This document shows positions 17,227-25,446 of a stretch of 64,000 bases of DNA, in pieces. Both the position numbers and the translations under genes were made by a program. The notes under the pieces were generated by a model. The model saw nothing but the letters and a program-made list of their open reading frames with translations. It searched no databases and was not told the DNA's origin. Within the stretch, counting starts at the first letter, position 1; each line of letters begins with the position of its first letter. Location: NCBI GenBank assembly GCA_035547915.1, contig DASZTS010000004.1:1-64000 (forward strand), in the 5' to 3' direction. This DNA is from DASSFG01 sp035547915. GTDB lineage: Bacteria; Planctomycetota; Planctomycetia; Pirellulales; JAICIG01.

Positions 17227-19023
17227 CTATTCCTCCATTCCGGGCACCGCGGCCGCGGTCGGTTCGCGGGGTGTGATGTCGTGCAACAGCAGGTGCGAAT
17301 GGCCGGCAAAATAGTCGTGGAAATCTTCGACCACGAGGTTGTAGACCGGCTGGCCGCCGTTCTCCTCGATGTCGATTTTTTCGATCGGCACCGTCCCGGT
17401 CACCGTGTGGATCCGCATCTCGGGCTCCAGGTGCCGGGCATTCACCCAGCCTTTTCCCGAGATCCAGAACGGGTGTCCACCGCTGGCGACGACGGTTTCG
17501 TCCGGCAGCGAGATATGCACCAGCGAGCTGCGCGGACGCACGGTGGTGCGCAGCACCGATCTGTAGGCCAACTCGCCCGACGTCGGGTCCTGTGCCAAGA
17601 CGCGATCGCCGACGTGCATCTTCTCGATCGCCTGCGGACCGTGATCGGTCCAAACCGGAGTGCCGGCGATCAGGCAGGCGCAGTGTGCTTGTTGCAGGCT
17701 GAGCACCGTCTTCTTCTCCTCGACCAACGTGTACTGCGTCTGCTTCTCGCCCACGGTCACGATCTCGTTGACCTCGTTCCACCAGCTCCACCAATCGCGG
17801 GGATCGTATGACAGGGTCTGGCCGGTGAGGTAGCGCAGGGTGTCGATGATGCGACGGTTGATGCGATCGATCTGGCGGTTTTTGGCGTCGGCCGCGATCG
17901 TCCGTTGGGCGTTGGCCGCGGTGCCTAGGGCGCTTGCGGCCAACAAGCCGTCGCCGCCGGCGCGCCGGTTGGGATTGCCGTTCGCGAACACGAACGAGTA
18001 AGCGCTGTCGAAGACGGTGATATGCTTGCGGTCGGCGTCCTCGTAGAGGAACGATTGCTGGAAGATCAAGCGTCCGTACCGGTCGGTCACGATCGTCGAC
18101 TGCTCGGCGCCGGCCACCACCAGCGACGACAGCATCGCGGACATGAACTGATCCATCGGCAACGTCTTCAACTTGGCTCGGGCGGCATCCATCGTCTCCG
18201 ACGATTCGCTGAACGTGGCCAGTCGCGCCAGCGCGATGGCGGCGGCCGGCTTTTTCATGCCGGCCAGCGCTTCGGCCACCGCCGCTCCGGCTTCGTCGCT
18301 CGAAGGGGCCAGCACGGTCTCTAAGGCTACGATCGCGGTCGGATCGTGGATCGATCGTACGTGCTCGGCGGTCAGGTCGCGCGATCGGCCAGCGGGACCT
18401 GCCAGCACCGTGCGAAATTTTTCGACCTTTGGCAGCCAGTGTTTCAGATCGGCCACGGCCTGCTTGCCGCGTGCGGCCGACTGGCGCGCCTCGCGGGGCA
18501 TCAACCACACGCCGCCCGCTTGCACCATGCCCAGCCGCTCGCGCATGTCGGTGCGGTTCGGCTCGAGATCGAGCACGCGCTGGAGGTGGGCCCGTTCTTG
18601 TTCTTTCAAACCGTGCTGCCGGCACCAATTGGCCAGCTTGAGCTGGTCCGGCGCCGTGTCAGCGGCCGCCTCGCGCTGTTTGCGGTATTCGGCCAGTTTG
18701 GGATCCTCCGGCGAGGCGGACGCCGAGGTGGGCGCGTCGAACTTAACCCACTTTCCGTCCTTCTCGACGTAGCCCGCGGCCCACCGCGCGGGCGCGTAAT
18801 CGGGTGCCGATTCGATGACCTTGGCTAGCCGCTTTTCGCGCGGCGCCGCGTCGCCTTTGGGTTCCGCGGCCAGCACCGTTTGCACCTCGGTGGCTGCTTC
18901 TGGGTAGGCCGGTTTCGTAGCGGCCAACGCGGGAACCGACAACAACCAGGCGACGGCGGCAGGTCCTGTAGGATACCATGCCCAACGGAAGCAGCGTGAA
19001 AAGCGTCTGCGGTCCAAAGCCAT
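17227..19023 (-). CDS. secreted HEAT/TPR-like protein with a C-terminal Hint domain
   Basis: This 598-residue protein has a signal-type N-terminus (GPAAVAWLLSVPALA). A helical middle part contains a tetratricopeptide-like stretch (KLANWCRQHGLKEQERAHLQ) and a HEAT-like stretch (DPTAIVALETVLAPSSDEAG). From about residue 450 it becomes a Hint (hedgehog/intein) domain: the first Cys in CACLIAGTPVWTDHG, then MHVGDRVLAQDP, GGHPFWISGKGW, and the terminal block HSHLLLHD. Hint domains cleave themselves at the Cys and at a final His-Asn. Here the last residue is Asp and only 14 residues follow, so no toxin or cargo is attached. N-terminal Cys chemistry remains possible. Confidence 0.8.
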   Translation of the reverse strand: MALDRRRFSRCFRWAWYPTGPAAVAWLLSVPALAATKPAYPEAATEVQTVLAAEPKGDAAPREKRLAKVIESAPDYAPARWAAGYVEKDGKWVKFDAPTSASASPEDPKLAEYRKQREAAADTAPDQLKLANWCRQHGLKEQERAHLQRVLDLEPNRTDMRERLGMVQAGGVWLMPREARQSAARGKQAVADLKHWLPKVEKFRTVLAGPAGRSRDLTAEHVRSIHDPTAIVALETVLAPSSDEAGAAVAEALAGMKKPAAAIALARLATFSESSETMDAARAKLKTLPMDQFMSAMLSSLVVAGAEQSTIVTDRYGRLIFQQSFLYEDADRKHITVFDSAYSFVFANGNPNRRAGGDGLLAASALGTAANAQRTIAADAKNRQIDRINRRIIDTLRYLTGQTLSYDPRDWWSWWNEVNEIVTVGEKQTQYTLVEEKKTVLSLQQAHCACLIAGTPVWTDHGPQAIEKMHVGDRVLAQDPTSGELAYRSVLRTTVRPRSSLVHISLPDETVVASGGHPFWISGKGWVNARHLEPEMRIHTVTGTVPIEKIDIEENGGQPVYNLVVEDFHDYFAGHSHLLLHDITPREPTAAAVPGMEE

Positions 19024-19154
19024 GGCGGTCTCCTGTTAAGCCGTCTTGATCTCGGTCTGTTCGCGGCTTGTCGTGTGCGTATCGGTGTTCTCAGCAGTAT
19101 TCCCGCTCTCTCCGGTAGAGTCCGGGTGAGGGCGGAAGCTATCTCAATCGATTC

Positions 19155-20444
19155 TCAGTCTGCTTCCTTGAGCAGTCGGTCCTTTTCACGATCGAACCGA
19201 AACGGCGAGTACGTGCTGAAGGTGGTCAACTGTAGCGCTTCGGACCGCAGGCGCGGACTGGTGGCGACCGGCTTCGTTTTGAGCCGCCGCGCATCACCCG
19301 CCACGCGCTTTTCGTCTTTATCCAGCGCCTGCTCCTGCTGACTCAGCTTGTCGAGATCGGTTTGGTATTTCGCGCCGGTCGCGTCCCGTTCGTGCAACAG
19401 TTCTTGCTCGCGTTCATTGAGCGACACCATTTTCGCTTCGAGTGGGGTGAGTTGGGTCACGACCTGCGCGAGCTGGGTCTGGATGCGACTGGCACCCCAC
19501 CGGTCGTACCCGCTCCGTGTCAGAGCGATACGAACTTCGGCGCGCGTGAACGGGTTCATCGCTTGGGCCACCAGCTCGAGTTGACCGAGGAGCGCCAGCC
19601 GTCGTTGCTCGAGCGGCGCGATCTGCACCGAGAGCGATTGACGCTTCTGGTCGATCGACTTCAATTCGTCATCGATGTCGGTGACTTTCGTCTTAGTGTC
19701 GTCCGCCCGCTGGGCCTCTTTGTCTTTCAGGGCCTGTCGCCTATCGCTCAATTGTTGCGCCGCGCGGCCGATCGACTCCTTGGCCTGGTCGAGTTGCTTC
19801 GTCTTCGACTTCCGTTCTTCCGCGACGTGCTGCTCGTGAACCACGGACAACTGGTCGAAGCGCTCGACGACGCGTGCCCGCGCCTGGTCGAATGCCGGAC
19901 GCGCTTCGTTCTCCAACACGTTCCGTAACCGCTCCTCGATCTTCTGGGCGTCGGCCTCGCGCACCTTCTGCGACCAGGGCCCTGCCAAAAAACCGCATAC
20001 TGAACCGAGGAAGTCGGCCATCTCCGTCTCGGCCAGGTGCTCCTCGCCGCTCGTGTGGTGGGCGTGCGCGTGGCTGGCGAGCTGTTCGATGTCGGTGAGC
20101 GCGCGTGTCCTCTCGCCCAGCGTCAGCGCCAGCCAGATCTTGGTGCGCCACACGGAGAGGTTCCGCGGGTCGTCCGCCATCTGCTCGTGCACGACGTCAG
20201 ATGCCTGGCGCAACCGCTTCTGTTGGATGAGGGCGGCCACATAAGCAGACTTGAATCGTCGATCGTCGCGAACGGCGTCGGGCAACGAGCGATAATAGCG
20301 CTCGACCTCCAGCAGGTTTTTGGCCGACGGCTCGATCGCGAGCTTGAGCAGCTTCACGATCTTCGGCCGCATATCACCGGCCGATTCGGCCGGAGGCGGA
20401 AAAGTAAACGACAGCAGTGCCACCATCATCAGACCGCCCTGCAT
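19155..20444 (-). CDS. secreted coiled-coil protein
   Basis: This 429-residue protein starts at MQGGLMMVALLSF, a signal peptide cleaved near PPPAESAGD. Residues 30-150 look like TPR helices (RRFKSAYVAALIQQKRLRQA). Residues 200-400 are a long coiled coil rich in Gln, Glu, Lys and Arg, for example LSDRRQALKDKEAQRADDTK and LNEREQELLHERDATG. I recognise no family. It precedes the Hint-domain gene by 131 bp on the same strand, so the two may be expressed together at the envelope. Confidence 0.65.
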   Translation of the reverse strand: MQGGLMMVALLSFTFPPPAESAGDMRPKIVKLLKLAIEPSAKNLLEVERYYRSLPDAVRDDRRFKSAYVAALIQQKRLRQASDVVHEQMADDPRNLSVWRTKIWLALTLGERTRALTDIEQLASHAHAHHTSGEEHLAETEMADFLGSVCGFLAGPWSQKVREADAQKIEERLRNVLENEARPAFDQARARVVERFDQLSVVHEQHVAEERKSKTKQLDQAKESIGRAAQQLSDRRQALKDKEAQRADDTKTKVTDIDDELKSIDQKRQSLSVQIAPLEQRRLALLGQLELVAQAMNPFTRAEVRIALTRSGYDRWGASRIQTQLAQVVTQLTPLEAKMVSLNEREQELLHERDATGAKYQTDLDKLSQQEQALDKDEKRVAGDARRLKTKPVATSPRLRSEALQLTTFSTYSPFRFDREKDRLLKEAD

Positions 20445-20942
20445 CGGTTGCCTCCAGCGTTTCAACGAACAAATCAACCACGTGGGCCTCTGTTCTGTCG
20501 GTTCCGCCAAAGTACGTCCATTCCGAGCCACGCGAGGACGCAAACCACAGGCCAGGCGCGATACACATCTTTACAACATCAACCTATCGAACGCGTTATG
20601 GGAGTTCAACGGAAGGTTCCAACCGCCATGCGTTTTTGCACTTCGTCATCAATCTGATGACGAGCGAGTGCGCTCCCGAAGTAGCGAAAAAGCCTGCCCG
20701 CCGAGCGTCGGAGGGAGCAATACCGTCGCCGTATTACAAATCCGTAAAGTGCGACCCGTCGTGTGTACCGAGGTTGTGACCGACCGTCCGCGGCGACGCG
20801 CGCCGCGCCGACCGGACGACGGGGGGCGCGAGGCCGCACGCCCTGAGGTCTTCCGCACGGCGTGATGGAGGCGTCGATAACCCGTCGCTTTATTCCACCC
20901 GCCCGCGCGGAGTGCGTCCTCGTTTCGCGGCGTGCTCGGGCG
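20445..20942. other. intergenic stretch, no gene seen
   Basis: This is about 500 bp between two minus-strand genes, with a very GC-rich part at 20780-20860. No frame shows domains or a start with a ribosome site. TTCTGTCGGTTCCGCC near 20497 faintly resembles the palindromic element arm but is too short to call. Confidence 0.4.
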
Positions 20943-22523
20943 CTAGTGGTTCAGAATGAATTCGGGGCTGTTGAGCATGGCCCAGAGCAGGTCACCTAGC
21001 GCCTGTCGTCGGTCGCCCGTTTCGCCTCCTTGGGCGACGTAGCGCACGAGTTTGTCTTGTTCGGCCGCGGTCGGTTCCCGCGATAGGACGCTCAGGAACA
21101 ATGCCTCCACGCGCTCACGGTCGTCGAACACCGGCGCCTCGAGCGCGGTGAGCAGGCCGCCACGCTCGGCGTCGGTGGCCTGGCCCGTGAGTGAGCCGTT
21201 CATGAGTGCCAGGATCTGTGGAATGCCGGCTACGAACTCGGTCGCTTCGGCACTCGCCATGTTGAAGCGGGCCACGAACTGCTGACGGGCGGAGAGCATC
21301 GGCGGCATGCCCGGTTGGTTCGCGGCCTCGGCCGGCGTCGTCAAACGGGCGGCCCGCACGAGGCAATCGTAGAGCTGCTCGGGCGTGAGCGTCTTCACCT
21401 GCATCTGCGCGAAGAACTCGGCCGCGGGGGGCGTCTCTTCGCTCGGCCACTGGCTCGACCGCCGGTAGGCTTTCGTGTAGCCGATGGCTCGGAAGACGGT
21501 CTTCAGGTCGTAGCCGCTCTCGGCGAAGAACGTCGCCAGCTCGTCGAGCACTTCCGGGTGGCTCGGCGGATTGTGGCGGCCGAAGTCGTCGAGCGGGTGC
21601 ACCAGCCCGCGGCCGAACATCAGGGCCCAGGCCCGATTGACCGCCACGCGAGCGAAATAGGGGTTATCGCGAGACACCAGCCAAATGGCCAGTTGCCGGC
21701 GCCGATTGACGTCGGCATCTTCGCTGGGCGGATCGGCCCCCAGGTATTTCGGTGGCGCCACGTTGCTCGTGCCGAGCACCATCACTTCGCCCGACAGGGC
21801 ATCGACCAACTGTACGTCGGGCGGTTGGCTGCCGGGCGCCTGCTGCACGCGGGCGAAGAAGGCGGCGAACGACCAAAAGTCGTTTTGCTTCCAATGGTCG
21901 AACGGATGATCGTGACATTGGGCGCAATGGATCTGCACGCCGAGGAAGATCTTCGCCGTGCTGGTTGCCAACTCTTCGGGCTTGAGGCCGGCGGCCGTAT
22001 AGAAGAGCGCGGCCCCGCCACGGTTCGAGCTACCCGTCGTCGTCAGCAGATCGGCCACGACGACGTCGTAACGGATGTTTTCGGCGAAGCGCCGCCGCAG
22101 CCAGGATGTGAATCCGGCCACCTCGGCCGGGCGCTCGGCCTGGGCGTCGGCCGGCAGCAGCATCTTGCTCCATACCTGGGCCAGGTGCATGGAACAACGA
22201 GGATTGGCCAGCAACCGATCGACGAGTCGGGCGTCTTTGTCGGGCGCCGTGTCGTGCAGGAACTCCGACACTTCGGAGCCCGTGGGAATGACGCCGTTCA
22301 GGTCGAGCCCCGCGCGGCGCACGAACTCGGCATCGCTGGCCGGGCCGGCAGACCGCACCCCGGCCTGCCGCAGACGGGCGTCGATCAGTTCATCGATCCG
22401 GGCCGCCATGGCCGCCGCCGAGGGTGTGTCGTCTGCCGCTTGGGCGGGCGGGGCATCGACCGCTTGCACGGTGGCGACGTGGACCAACCACAGCAGACAG
22501 GCTCCGCAGCGGGCGATGGACAT
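20943..22523 (-). CDS. DUF1549/DUF1553 secreted protein
   Basis: This 526-residue protein has a signal peptide (ACLLWLVHVATVQA). DUF1549 spans about 40-240 (RAGLDLNGVIPTGSEVSEFL; LGVQIHCAQCHDHPFDHW, a heme-type CxxCH). DUF1553 follows (NPYFARVAVNRAWALMFGRG; VHPLDDFGRHNPPSHPEVLD) and extends to the end (LLWAMLNSPEFILNH). This pair of domains is a hallmark of planctomycetes and usually has a DUF1501 partner; none is beside it here. The role is unknown, outside the cytoplasm. Confidence 0.9.
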   Translation of the reverse strand: MSIARCGACLLWLVHVATVQAVDAPPAQAADDTPSAAAMAARIDELIDARLRQAGVRSAGPASDAEFVRRAGLDLNGVIPTGSEVSEFLHDTAPDKDARLVDRLLANPRCSMHLAQVWSKMLLPADAQAERPAEVAGFTSWLRRRFAENIRYDVVVADLLTTTGSSNRGGAALFYTAAGLKPEELATSTAKIFLGVQIHCAQCHDHPFDHWKQNDFWSFAAFFARVQQAPGSQPPDVQLVDALSGEVMVLGTSNVAPPKYLGADPPSEDADVNRRRQLAIWLVSRDNPYFARVAVNRAWALMFGRGLVHPLDDFGRHNPPSHPEVLDELATFFAESGYDLKTVFRAIGYTKAYRRSSQWPSEETPPAAEFFAQMQVKTLTPEQLYDCLVRAARLTTPAEAANQPGMPPMLSARQQFVARFNMASAEATEFVAGIPQILALMNGSLTGQATDAERGGLLTALEAPVFDDRERVEALFLSVLSREPTAAEQDKLVRYVAQGGETGDRRQALGDLLWAMLNSPEFILNH

Positions 22524-22660
22524 GGCAATTCTCCGCGTCTTGCCGGCTCATACGAAGGGGATCGTCTCCTATTCTAGCCGTTCCACGACTAGACACCAAA
22601 CCGCGTACACTTATACTTGTCGGATTGGTGGGACGACGGGCTTGGTCTAGCCGCCGTAAG

Positions 22661-22758
22661 ATGGCTGACAAACCCGGAAGCCGGAGCGCCGCGGGCAAAA
22701 AAATCGGCCGTGAAATGCCTTTTTTTGGAACCCCCGGCTTGGTCTTGTCGGTTGCTCC
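22661..22758 (+). repeat. palindromic element, copy C
   Basis: This is a full 98-bp copy in forward orientation: ATGGCTGACAAACCCGGAAG at the left arm, a centre hairpin with A7 and T8 flanks, and GGTCTTGTCGGTTGCTCC at the right. It lies in the divergent spacer between the DUF1549 gene and a small membrane gene. Confidence 0.85.
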
Positions 22759-22817
22759 AAGAGAGCAGACGTCGTTCGACCCGCACGTGCAACTCAGGTA
22801 ACTCGTGAATTCTGGCT

Positions 22818-22910
22818 ATGCTCGCGGAATCTTTTCTGGCCGTCACCGTGCTGACCCTCGCCTTGATCGTCGGCCTGGCGTTCGTGGCCAAGCTCTTGTT
22901 TGGCGAATAG
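22818..22910 (+). CDS. 30-residue single-helix membrane peptide
   Basis: A short frame, M-L-A-E-S-F then LAVTVLTLALIVGLAFVAKL and LFGE, is almost all membrane helix. It starts at ATG 22818 with a partial ribosome site. Its stop lies 43 bp before the GTG start of the methyltransferase gene. Small helices of this kind can regulate membrane proteins, but nothing here shows the partner. Confidence 0.45.
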   Translation: MLAESFLAVTVLTLALIVGLAFVAKLLFGE

Positions 22911-22953
22911 GTCGGCGGGGCTTTCTGTCGCGGCTCGCGGTGCGAGTTCATCC

Positions 22954-23736
22954 GTGAGCGACTGGCAGGCGTTGGCCGAAGCGCTCGGGCGGCGATTTGT
23001 CGTGGTCGAGCAGTCGGTCGAGATCGGCGATGCGCGTTTCGCGTTCGTCAAGCCGCGCAGCCCCGACGAGCTTATCAGCGAGGAAGACTTCAACCGCGAC
23101 GAACGGCTTCCGTATTGGGCCGATGTCTGGCCGTCGGCCCTCTGTTTGGCCGAACAGATTCTAAGTGCAACCGACCAAACCGGATCGCGCTCCGAAAAAA
23201 TCGACGTTTCACGGCCGATATTTCCCCCACAGCGCTCCGACTTCCGAGTATTGTCACCCGCTCTAAAGCTTCTGCCGGGCGGGCATGCCATGCTCGAACT
23301 CGGCTGCGGGGTCGGCTGCGTCTGTGCGGCGGCCGCCGCCCGGGGTTGGCAGGTGGTGGCGACGGACTATTACCGCGAAGCGTTGGAATTCACCGAGGTC
23401 AACCTGGCCCGCAACGGTCTGCCGCGCCCGACCACGCGGCTCGTCGATTGGCGCAGCTTCCCGGCAGATCTCGGCACGTTCGACCTGGTCGTGGCGGCCG
23501 ACGTGCTCTACGAGAAGGCGTATCCGTCGCTGGTGGCCTCGGCCGTGGAAAAATCGTTGGCGCCGGGCGGGTTGGCGCTGATCGCCGATCCCGGCCGGCG
23601 CGGTGCCGTCCCGTTCCAGCAGGAGTGCCACGATCGCGGATTGCAAATCCACCATCGCGCTCGCGCGCCGTATCACAACGGCTCGGTCCAACACACGGTC
23701 GATCTCTACGAGATCCGGCGCGGCGAAGCACCGTAG
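22954..23736 (+). CDS. class I methyltransferase (NNMT/METTL-like) with an in-frame repeat insert
   Basis: The start at GTG 22954 gives MSDWQALAEALGRRF; a TTG at 22900 is an alternative. The fold begins with RDERLPYWADVWPSALCLAE, a typical lead-in of the Methyltransf_16 type, and normally continues after a short loop to the SAM motif. Here about 34 residues (ATDQTGSRSEKIDVSRP up to VLSPAL) come between, encoded by copy D of the palindromic element. After it the SAM motif is intact: MLELGCGVGCVCAAAA, then VVATDYYREALEF and DLVVAADVLYEKAYPSLVAS. Frame and motifs remain open, so the gene may still make a working enzyme. The substrate is unknown. Confidence 0.75.
   Translation: MSDWQALAEALGRRFVVVEQSVEIGDARFAFVKPRSPDELISEEDFNRDERLPYWADVWPSALCLAEQILSATDQTGSRSEKIDVSRPIFPPQRSDFRVLSPALKLLPGGHAMLELGCGVGCVCAAAAARGWQVVATDYYREALEFTEVNLARNGLPRPTTRLVDWRSFPADLGTFDLVVAADVLYEKAYPSLVASAVEKSLAPGGLALIADPGRRGAVPFQQECHDRGLQIHHRARAPYHNGSVQHTVDLYEIRRGEAP
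23167..23264 (-). repeat. palindromic element, copy D (inside a coding gene)
   Basis: This full 98-bp copy in reverse orientation runs from GCAACCGACCAAACCGGATC to GTATTGTCACCCGCTCT. Its centre is AAAAAATCGACGTTTCACGG then CCGATATTT. It is read in frame as ATDQTGSRSEK and later residues in the methyltransferase gene. Confidence 0.85.
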
Positions 23737-23774
23737 CGGCGGCCGTCGACGACGGGATCGGCTAAGCGCCAATC

Positions 23775-23811
23775 CAAAGACCCGCCAGCGAGTCGCCGCG
23801 GCGCTCGCTCA
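23775..23811 (-). terminator. possible terminator of the small zinc protein gene
   Basis: On the minus strand AGCGAGCGCCGCGGCGACTC and GCT form a GC-rich stem, followed by GGCGGGTCTTTGG. The T-run is short. It resembles the hairpin at 8925-8965. Confidence 0.35.
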
Positions 23812-23854
23812 GAAACCGCCCCGTTTTCTTCCGCGTCTGCCCTCCCGACGGCAT

Positions 23855-24154
23855 TCAGTTCGGGCTGAAATCGAACTGCTCGATCGACTTGCGGCCGAGA
23901 GGATTTCTTAGAAACTTCTTACGGCACTCCGGGCAAAGATCGAAGCGGAGCTGCTGGTAGACATCGTCGCCGACCTGGTCGTCGTGGGCGCCGTCCATGC
24001 GTTCCAGGATCTCGTGAATCTCCTGCAGGTTGTCAGCGTCGTCGTCAATCTCTACCCGATCGAAGGCGGCATACACTTCCAACTTCACTACGTACCGCAG
24101 TTCGTCCTCTGGATCGAGAGGCCGCTTACAAAGATCGCACGAATACTGAATCAT
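23855..24154 (-). CDS. small zinc-binding protein
   Basis: This 99-residue protein has a CxxC pair at each end: YSCDLCKRPLDPEDE and DLCPECRKKFLRNPLG. The middle is acidic (EIDDDADNLQEIHEILERMD). The four Cys should bind one zinc. Near-identical small proteins are common in planctomycetes, I believe, but no function is known. It starts at MIQYSCDLC; the 3' end may share the hairpin at 23775. Confidence 0.75.
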   Translation of the reverse strand: MIQYSCDLCKRPLDPEDELRYVVKLEVYAAFDRVEIDDDADNLQEIHEILERMDGAHDDQVGDDVYQQLRFDLCPECRKKFLRNPLGRKSIEQFDFSPN

Positions 24155-24670
24155 GGGTCGTCTTCCCGCTGTGTAGGGAACTCACTCGGTAGGTGTCTCT
24201 CGTGTGCAACGAACTCACCCTCCGGAGAGCTCGCTGTGCCAGCGACTCGCGATGCGAGCGACTGGCTCTCGAACCGGCTGCAACTCCAACGTCTGCCCGA
24301 CTCGCAGCACCGAGTTTCATCCTAATGCCGATTCGCAAACGGTAGCAAGTGATGTTTGGCAAATTCTTCTCGCGTTCGCGCCAACCGTCGTTCATCGCGG
24401 CGGCGCACGAGGCACATAAAGCTTGACACGGCGCGCCGTACCGCGCAAGCCGCCCGGTATCACCAAACGCTAACAATACGCGCACCTCCACGTAATCGGA
24501 TCGCGGAAACAGGGGGATGCGTCTGGTTTGTGCCCGGAATTCAGGTTAGAATCGCCAGGAAAGATTTTTGTTTTCGTTTGCAGTTCGTATCGGCAACGGA
24601 TTGCCGCTTCGCACGTCGGACATCGGCGGTCGAGGTGAGTGTTCCATGGATCGCTCCAGGAGAACAACGT
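24155..24670. other. divergent intergenic stretch, no gene seen
   Basis: This region should carry the promoters of the small zinc protein (minus) and the HNH gene (plus). A hairpin lies at 24239-24265 (CCAGCGACTCGC, GAT, GCGAGCGACTGG). No open frame has recognisable content. Confidence 0.4.
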
Positions 24671-25303
24671 ATGTCGGCTGCGGCGACGGAGGCACTCTCC
24701 GCCAGCGTTCTGGTTCTGAACCGCTTCTACATGGCGGTGCACGTGATCAGCGTCCGCCGGGCGTTCGCGCTGTTGTGTCGCGAACTGGCGGAAGTGGTTC
24801 ACATCGAAGAGGGCCAGTACGCCAACTACAACTTCGAGTCGTGGCGCGAAATCAGCGAGCTGAAGGCCAGCTTCAAAACGCCGCACGACGACTGGATTCG
24901 TTCCGTCAACTTTGAAATCCAGGTTCCCCGCGTCGTCCGTCTGTTGTTCTACGATCGTCTTCCCAAGCAGACCATCCGCTTCAACCGGCGCAACATCTTT
25001 GCCCGCGACGCGAATCGTTGCCAGTATTGCGGGCGGCGGTTTCCCACCAGCGAGCTGAGTCTGGATCATATCGTGCCCCGCAGCCGCGGCGGCGAAACGA
25101 GCTGGGAGAACATCGTCTGTAGTTGCGTGAAGTGCAACGTGAAGAAGGGTGGGCGCACGCCCCAGGAGGCGAGCATGCAGTTGATTCGCCCGCCCGTCCG
25201 GCCCAAACGCAGCCCGCTCTTGTCGGTCAAGCTCGGCAACCCGAAATACGAGAGCTGGAAGACGTTTCTCGACAGCGCCTATTGGTCCGTCGATCTCAAA
25301 TAA
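24671..25303 (+). CDS. HNH endonuclease family protein
   Basis: This 210-residue protein carries an HNH/Zn module at about 110-160: RDANRCQYCGRRFPTSELSL, DHIVPRSRGGETSWENIV, CVKCNVKKGGRTP. The two CxxC pairs bind structural zinc; DH, N and the final K/N-G segment form the active site. The N-terminal part (LNRFYMAVHVISVRRAFALL) is typical of a large stand-alone group often annotated as HNH endonuclease, found singly in many planctomycetes and cyanobacteria. There is no restriction or phage gene beside it, so a DNA-repair or unknown role is as likely as defence. Start ATG 24671 is just after AGGAGAACAACGT. Confidence 0.85.
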   Translation: MSAAATEALSASVLVLNRFYMAVHVISVRRAFALLCRELAEVVHIEEGQYANYNFESWREISELKASFKTPHDDWIRSVNFEIQVPRVVRLLFYDRLPKQTIRFNRRNIFARDANRCQYCGRRFPTSELSLDHIVPRSRGGETSWENIVCSCVKCNVKKGGRTPQEASMQLIRPPVRPKRSPLLSVKLGNPKYESWKTFLDSAYWSVDLK

Positions 25304-25446
25304 GCCGCTCGCCATCGCGGACGATCGATGTCGCTTGGGCCGCATCGGCGCGCATGGCATCGCGCCAAAGTCTGTCGGCCGAGCGACTGTTGCACGCGCA
25401 TCCGATGGAGTAAGATCGACGGGTCAGCCTTCAGCCGGAGAACCGC

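Noticed and set aside
20497..20520. TTCTGTCGGTTCCGCC as another palindromic element arm
   Set aside because: Only about 10 bases match and neither the hairpin nor the other arm is present.
24671..25303. HNH gene as part of a restriction or phage defence island
   Set aside because: No methyltransferase, specificity, integrase or defence gene is adjacent; stand-alone HNH proteins of this type are common.
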